A stretch of DNA of 6,175 nt from assembly GCA_900555195.1 (NCBI GenBank), contig USKC01000193.1, positions 1-6,175 on the forward strand, in the 5' to 3' direction. The notes beneath the pieces were generated by a model. That model was not told the DNA's origin. It worked only from the letters and a program-made list of their open reading frames with translations, and made no database searches. Source of the DNA: an uncultured Lachnospiraceae bacterium (GTDB lineage: Bacteria; Bacillota; Clostridia; Lachnospirales; Lachnospiraceae). The position numbers were made by a program, and so were the translations under genes. Numbering within the stretch: position 1 is the stretch's first letter; each line of letters starts with the position of its first letter. Shown in pieces: positions 5,322 through 6,175 of the stretch.

Positions 5322-6175
5322 TTATTCCTCATTCATAGCTTCCTGATACTGGTCAAAATACTTCTGCTTGATAGCCAGATAATCGGAAAGGCCGTACTCC
5401 TCCATCTTCTGCAGGTATTCGTCCCATTCCTCTTCAATGCCGCCGTTCAGGATCCAGTCCGCCTTCTTCTGATCCGCGTATTTCTTGATATCCGTATCGT
5501 ACTGGGACACCAGATTGGTATCGTCGATGCTCATGAATACGTTGGGATAGACGTATTTGCTGTGCATGTCGTCCAGATAGATCTCATGCATGTTGTCCAG
5601 ACGCCATTTCGCGTCGTCCGGCTGGGTAACATAAACGCCGTAATAATCGTTCAGCACTGCCAGCGGGCCGTTCACGGACTGTGCCTGACGTACCTCCACG
5701 GGTGATTCTCCCTCCAGGCTCAGATGCCTCAGCATCGTTCCTCCCTCTGCGTTAGTGCTCATTTCAAAGATATTCGGCTCGCCTTCTTCCCCATAGGTTC
5801 CCCAGTTGTTCTGAACAGACTGAAGCGGCGCGTACATCTGATCGATCCAGGCGGCCGCCAGCGCCGTATCTCGGCAGCTCGTGGTCAGCACGCAGCGTCC
5901 TCTGTCAAAGCCGCTGGTTTCACTGTTGTTCTGTCTCGTGATATTCACCAGACCGTCCGGTCCCGCCAAAGCGGGCAGCATCACATAGTCGTCATAATTG
6001 TCAATATTCGCAATATCCCAGGTAAAGCAAAGCCCGTATCTGTGATTTTTTCCCTTTGCCACATAGGTGGACCATTCCTGGGTAAAGGCCTCCGGATCCA
6101 CCAGATCCTGCTCCACCAGGCTGTGAAGCCACTGAATGCCTTCCTTATAGCCTTCCTGTACCGCCGTATAGATTA
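5322..6175 (-). CDS. ABC-transporter extracellular sugar-binding protein (LplA/YtcQ type), N-terminus outside window
   Basis: The visible 283 C-terminal residues match the large (around 550-residue) solute-binding lipoproteins of Firmicutes that deliver oligosaccharides to ABC permeases. Typical features are the stretch GIQWLHSLVEQDLVDPEAFT (12-31 of the visible part), the segment AAAWIDQMYAPLQS through NWGTYGEEGEP (107-133) matching the family pattern W-D-x-x-Y near Y-G-x-E-G, and the acidic helical C-terminus around DIKKYADQKKADWIL (228-242). The frame is open through 6175 with no stop, so the GTG at 6116 is not a real start. The signal peptide and lipobox cysteine would lie to the right of the window. 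It precedes GH32 on the same strand, probably in one operon whose promoter and permease genes are also outside. The ligand is inferred, not shown: raffinose-family or fructosyl oligosaccharides fit the neighbours. No ATPase gene is visible, and such systems often share one encoded elsewhere. Confidence 0.85.
   Translation of the reverse strand, partial: IYTAVQEGYKEGIQWLHSLVEQDLVDPEAFTQEWSTYVAKGKNHRYGLCFTWDIANIDNYDDYVMLPALAGPDGLVNITRQNNSETSGFDRGRCVLTTSCRDTALAAAWIDQMYAPLQSVQNNWGTYGEEGEPNIFEMSTNAEGGTMLRHLSLEGESPVEVRQAQSVNGPLAVLNDYYGVYVTQPDDAKWRLDNMHEIYLDDMHSKYVYPNVFMSIDDTNLVSQYDTDIKKYADQKKADWILNGGIEEEWDEYLQKMEEYGLSDYLAIKQKYFDQYQEAMNEE

Overview
The window looks like chromosomal DNA from an anaerobic gut Firmicute, most likely a Lachnospiraceae-type clostridium. 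The supporting signs are strong AGGAGG-type ribosome binding sites, a TTG start codon with its own Shine-Dalgarno, near-consensus SigA promoter boxes in an AT-rich spacer within otherwise mixed-GC DNA, and the gene content. That content is a large LplA-type sugar-binding protein, intracellular glycosidases and an AraC regulator. The genus cannot be fixed from the sequence alone.

From left to right there are five genes. (1) A GH4 NAD-dependent alpha-galactosidase/alpha-glucosidase lies on the minus strand, and its 3' end runs off the left edge. (2) A complete GH27 alpha-galactosidase-type enzyme lies upstream of it on the minus strand. The two are 69 bases apart and very probably form one operon. 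(3) A complete AraC-family regulator is divergent from GH27 on the plus strand. (4) A complete GH32 beta-fructofuranosidase lies on the minus strand, convergent with the regulator. (5) The C-terminal half of an ABC-transporter sugar-binding protein lies on the minus strand upstream of GH32, and its 5' end runs off the right edge.

Together the genes suit uptake and intracellular breakdown of raffinose-family oligosaccharides (raffinose, stachyose) or related sugars. The binding protein would capture the sugar outside the cell, alpha-galactosidase would release galactose, and GH32 would split the sucrose or fructosyl part. The regulator would control at least the GH27-GH4 operon. This substrate assignment is an inference from the enzyme combination. 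No phosphotransferase component is visible, which favours unphosphorylated substrates.

The most interesting non-coding feature is the 200-base spacer between the regulator and GH27. Both divergent promoters share one palindromic -10 element, with -35 boxes placed at exactly equal distances on each side. The GH27 transcript would then carry a leader of about 130 bases with an extended hairpin. The regulator-GH32 spacer carries dyads and a good terminator, and the short spacer upstream of GH32 is packed with small palindromes. I see no RNA gene, CRISPR array, insertion sequence, phage gene or defence system. The locus is a fairly ordinary carbohydrate-utilisation cluster rather than a new system.
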